From positions 1 through 7,924 of the forward strand of contig JAEZBW010000543.1 of assembly GCA_023426765.1 (NCBI GenBank): 7,924 nucleotides of DNA. Reading direction: 5' to 3'. The stretch comes from Bacillota bacterium (GTDB lineage Bacteria > Bacillota > Clostridia > DSM-8532). The notes under the pieces were generated by a model. It ran no database searches, was not told the origin of the DNA, and worked only from the letters and a program-made list of their open reading frames with translations. This document shows, piece by piece, positions 5,445-7,924 of this stretch. Both the position numbers and the translations under genes were made by a program. How positions within the stretch are numbered: the stretch's first letter is position 1; every line of letters begins with the position of its first letter.

Positions 5445-7256
5445 ATGCCGGAACAACGACAAAAGAAAATCAGAAATTTCTGTATCATCGCTCATATCGA
5501 TCATGGAAAATCCACGCTGGCCGACAGGCTGCTGGAGAAAACCGGAGTTCTGACCGAACGTGAAATGGAAGATCAGGTTCTGGACACCATGGATCTGGAG
5601 CGTGAGCGCGGAATTACCATAAAAGCTCAGGCCGCCAGGCTGGTCTATAAAGCTTCGGACGACCAGGAATATATCCTGAATCTGATCGATACACCGGGAC
5701 ACGTGGATTTTAATTATGAAGTATCCAGAAGCATTGCCGCATGCGAAGGCGCTGTTCTGGTTGTGGACGCGTCTCAGGGCATCGAAGCGCAGACGCTGGC
5801 GAATGTGTATCTGGCGCTGGAACATAATCTTGAAATTCTTCCCGTGATCAACAAGATCGATCTCCCCATGGCAAGGCCCGAGGAGGTCAAGCGTGAGGTA
5901 GAGGACATCATCGGCCTGGACTGCAGCCATGCCCCGTTAATTTCAGCCAAAAACGGCGTGAATGTCGAAGCGGTTCTGGAAAAGATTGTCGAAGTGATAC
6001 CGCCCCCAACCGGTGCAGAAGAAGCGCCGCTGCGGGCGTTGATTTTTGATTCCATTTACGACAATTACAAAGGGGTTATTACGCACGTCCGCGTCAAGGA
6101 GGGCAGCGTCAGGACAGGCCAGGAAATCATGATGCTTCATACCAGAAAGAAATTTATCGTCACCGAATTAGGATATTTCCGTCCGGGAGGCCTGGTTCCC
6201 GTCGAAGCGCTTTACGCCGGCGATGTGGGCTTTATTTGCGCCAGCATTAAAAATGTACGGGACACTCAGGTCGGGGACACGGTGACCACCGCTTCAAACC
6301 CGGCGAAGGAACCTCTTCCGGGTTATAAGAAGGCCGTTTCGATGGTATTTTGCGGTATTTATCCGGCAGACGGAGCCCGTTATGCCGACCTGCGCGATGC
6401 CCTGGAAAAATTGCAGCTGAACGACGCAGCCCTGCTGTTTGAGGCCGAAACGTCAGCCGCGCTGGGATTTGGTTTCAGATGCGGTTTTTTGGGCCTGCTG
6501 CATATGGAGATCATTCAGGAACGTCTGGAGAGAGAATTCAATCTGGATCTGGTCACTACCGCTCCAAGTGTTATCTACCGGATCACAAAACTGGACGGCG
6601 AGGTCCTGCTGATAGACAATCCGACCAATCTGCCCGATATGGGCGCCATCGAAATGATGGAGGAGCCGGTTGTAAAGGCTTCGATCATGACACCGACCGA
6701 GTATGTCGGAAGCATCATGGAGCTGTGCCAGGATCGCCGCGGTGAATATCTCGGAATGGAATATATTGAAAGCACCCGTGCCGTTTTAACGTATGACATG
6801 CCGCTGAACGAGATCATCTATGACTTTTTCGATGCGCTGAAATCGCGTTCGAAAGGCTATGCATCCTTTGATTACGAGCTGAAGGGTTATATCAAATCCG
6901 ACCTTGTCAAGCTGGATATCCGCCTGAATGGGGAAATCGTTGACGCCTTATCTTTTATTGTTCATGAAAGCAAGGCATACTCCCGGGCCAGAAGAATGGC
7001 AGAGAAGCTGAAGGATACGATCCCGCGTCAAATGTTTGAAATTCCGGTACAGGCGTGTATCGGGGCGAAGGTAATCGCCCGTGAAACCGTTCGGGCGTTT
7101 CGCAAGGATGTACTGGCGAAATGTTATGGCGGTGACATTACCCGAAAGAAAAAGCTGCTGGAAAAGCAAAAAGAGGGTAAAAAGCGGATGCGTCAGGTAG
7201 GAAGCGTGGAGTTGCCGCAGGAAGCCTTTATGAGCGTTTTGAAGCTGGATACCTGA
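5445..7256 (+). CDS. lepA: Elongation factor 4 (LepA), ribosome-associated GTPase
   Basis: LepA/EF4 is a translational GTPase that binds the ribosome. It has been linked to back-translocation, stress tolerance and 30S subunit biogenesis. The 603-residue length is typical. G motifs are intact: G1 AHIDHGKST (16-24), G2 in RGITIK (55-60), G3 DTPGH (82-86), G4 NKID (136-139) and G5 SAK (167-169). Beta-barrel and EF-G-like domains follow, with 'GFRCGFLGLLHMEI' at 343-356. The LepA-specific C-terminal domain includes 'KCYGGDITRKKKLLEKQK' (559-576), 'GKKRMRQVG' and a basic tail that reaches the tRNA site. The ATG at 5445 is preceded by GGGGT (5434-5438), a modest ribosome binding site. hemW starts 13 bases after the stop, so the pair is an operon, as in most Bacillota. 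In B. subtilis, spoIIP and gpr lie upstream of lepA. Here that place is taken by spoIVB. Confidence 0.98.
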   Translation: MPEQRQKKIRNFCIIAHIDHGKSTLADRLLEKTGVLTEREMEDQVLDTMDLERERGITIKAQAARLVYKASDDQEYILNLIDTPGHVDFNYEVSRSIAACEGAVLVVDASQGIEAQTLANVYLALEHNLEILPVINKIDLPMARPEEVKREVEDIIGLDCSHAPLISAKNGVNVEAVLEKIVEVIPPPTGAEEAPLRALIFDSIYDNYKGVITHVRVKEGSVRTGQEIMMLHTRKKFIVTELGYFRPGGLVPVEALYAGDVGFICASIKNVRDTQVGDTVTTASNPAKEPLPGYKKAVSMVFCGIYPADGARYADLRDALEKLQLNDAALLFEAETSAALGFGFRCGFLGLLHMEIIQERLEREFNLDLVTTAPSVIYRITKLDGEVLLIDNPTNLPDMGAIEMMEEPVVKASIMTPTEYVGSIMELCQDRRGEYLGMEYIESTRAVLTYDMPLNEIIYDFFDALKSRSKGYASFDYELKGYIKSDLVKLDIRLNGEIVDALSFIVHESKAYSRARRMAEKLKDTIPRQMFEIPVQACIGAKVIARETVRAFRKDVLAKCYGGDITRKKKLLEKQKEGKKRMRQVGSVELPQEAFMSVLKLDT

Positions 7257-7269
7257 CGGAGTGTGCTTT

Positions 7270-7924
7270 ATGGAGCCTTTTGGAATATACATCCATATCC
7301 CGTTTTGTGTCAGGAAGTGCAATTACTGCGACTTTCCCTCCTATCCCGGCTTTGACGGCATTTTTCATGATTACGCCGTCGCTGTCTGCACGGAGATGGA
7401 AAGCCTGGCCAGGGAATATGGCTCCCTTTCCGCAGATACCGTTTTTATCGGCGGAGGCACGCCGTCACTGTTATCTGCACTGGATATCACGACCATCGTC
7501 AAGACCCTGCGAAAAGTGTTTGATATCCAAACAGATGCGGAGATTACGCTGGAAGCCAACCCGGGAACCATCACCCACGAAAAGGCCGAAGCATGGAAGA
7601 GCGTAGGCATCAACCGTATAAGCATCGGATTGCAGGCTGCACAGGATCGCCTGCTGCAGGAGATGGGCCGGATTCATACCCGGGACATGTTTCTTGAAAG
7701 CATCGATCTGATCAAGGCTATTGGAACCGGGAACATCAATGCCGATATCATATTTGGAGTGCCCGGCCAAAGCATGGAAGACTGGCTGGAAACGCTGGAT
7801 CTGGTATTACAGGCCGGGGTCAGCCATATTTCGGCCTACAGCCTGCAAATTGAAAAAGATACTCCATGGTTTGAACTGCAAAAAAAAGGGAAACTACCTT
7901 ATATGGATGAGGATCTGGAGCGGG
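7270..7924 (+). CDS. hemW: Radical SAM heme chaperone HemW (5' part, cut by window end)
   Basis: HemW is a radical SAM protein related to coproporphyrinogen dehydrogenase HemN. It binds heme and is thought to insert it into respiratory enzymes. It is often misnamed as an oxygen-independent coproporphyrinogen oxidase. The first 218 residues are present, out of roughly 375 expected. The [4Fe-4S] motif is C13-x3-C17-x2-C20, followed by D-F. HemN has a further cysteine at the position of that Phe, so this favours HemW. The SAM-binding 'GGGTPS' (61-66), 'EANPGT' (95-100), 'RISIGLQ' (116-122) and 'ADIIFGVPGQ' (158-167) are all typical. GGAG (7258-7261) lies 8 bases before the ATG and overlaps the end of the intergenic gap with lepA. 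It is co-transcribed with lepA. By synteny hrcA would be expected further downstream, outside the window. Confidence 0.95.
   Translation, partial: MEPFGIYIHIPFCVRKCNYCDFPSYPGFDGIFHDYAVAVCTEMESLAREYGSLSADTVFIGGGTPSLLSALDITTIVKTLRKVFDIQTDAEITLEANPGTITHEKAEAWKSVGINRISIGLQAAQDRLLQEMGRIHTRDMFLESIDLIKAIGTGNINADIIFGVPGQSMEDWLETLDLVLQAGVSHISAYSLQIEKDTPWFELQKKGKLPYMDEDLER

Overview
The window comes from an endospore-forming, low-to-mid GC member of the Bacillota, most likely a clostridial lineage. The evidence is a SpoIVB sporulation protease, strong GGAGG-type ribosome binding sites, sigma-A promoters (two with extended -10 elements), a Gram-positive type LexA box, and the lepA-hemW gene pair. All genes supported here lie on the + strand. 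The content is mostly housekeeping. I found no phage, insertion sequence, CRISPR array, tRNA or rRNA.

Layout: the 3' end of a probable recO (1-177) is followed by an unrecognised 94-residue gene (206-490). The preprotein translocase subunit secG (584-817) has its own extended -10 promoter and a strong intrinsic terminator. Next is a DNA-repair operon. A sigma-A promoter (887-915) is immediately followed by a perfect LexA operator (916-929) and a hairpin-forming leader. Then come uvrB (1011-2981) and, 19 bases later, a divergent family-1 uracil-DNA glycosylase (3001-3708). The operator implies that the first gene, and probably both, belong to the SOS response.

A gap of about 390 bases (3709-4102) holds degenerate short tandem repeats, an intrinsic terminator for the repair operon, and a short coding-like reading frame that may be the remnant of a lost gene. 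After it, spoIVB (4103-5368) encodes the PDZ/S55 serine protease of the sigma-K checkpoint. It is followed by lepA (5445-7256), which has its own extended -10 promoter, and by the 5' part of hemW (from 7270), which the window edge cuts. lepA-hemW is the usual start of the hrcA-grpE-dnaK-dnaJ neighbourhood in Bacillota.

I did not find an obviously new multi-gene system. The points most worth a second look are the altered active-site motifs of the uracil-DNA glycosylase and its likely SOS co-regulation, the unexplained coding-like fragment before spoIVB, the leader hairpin of uvrB, and the position of spoIVB next to lepA.
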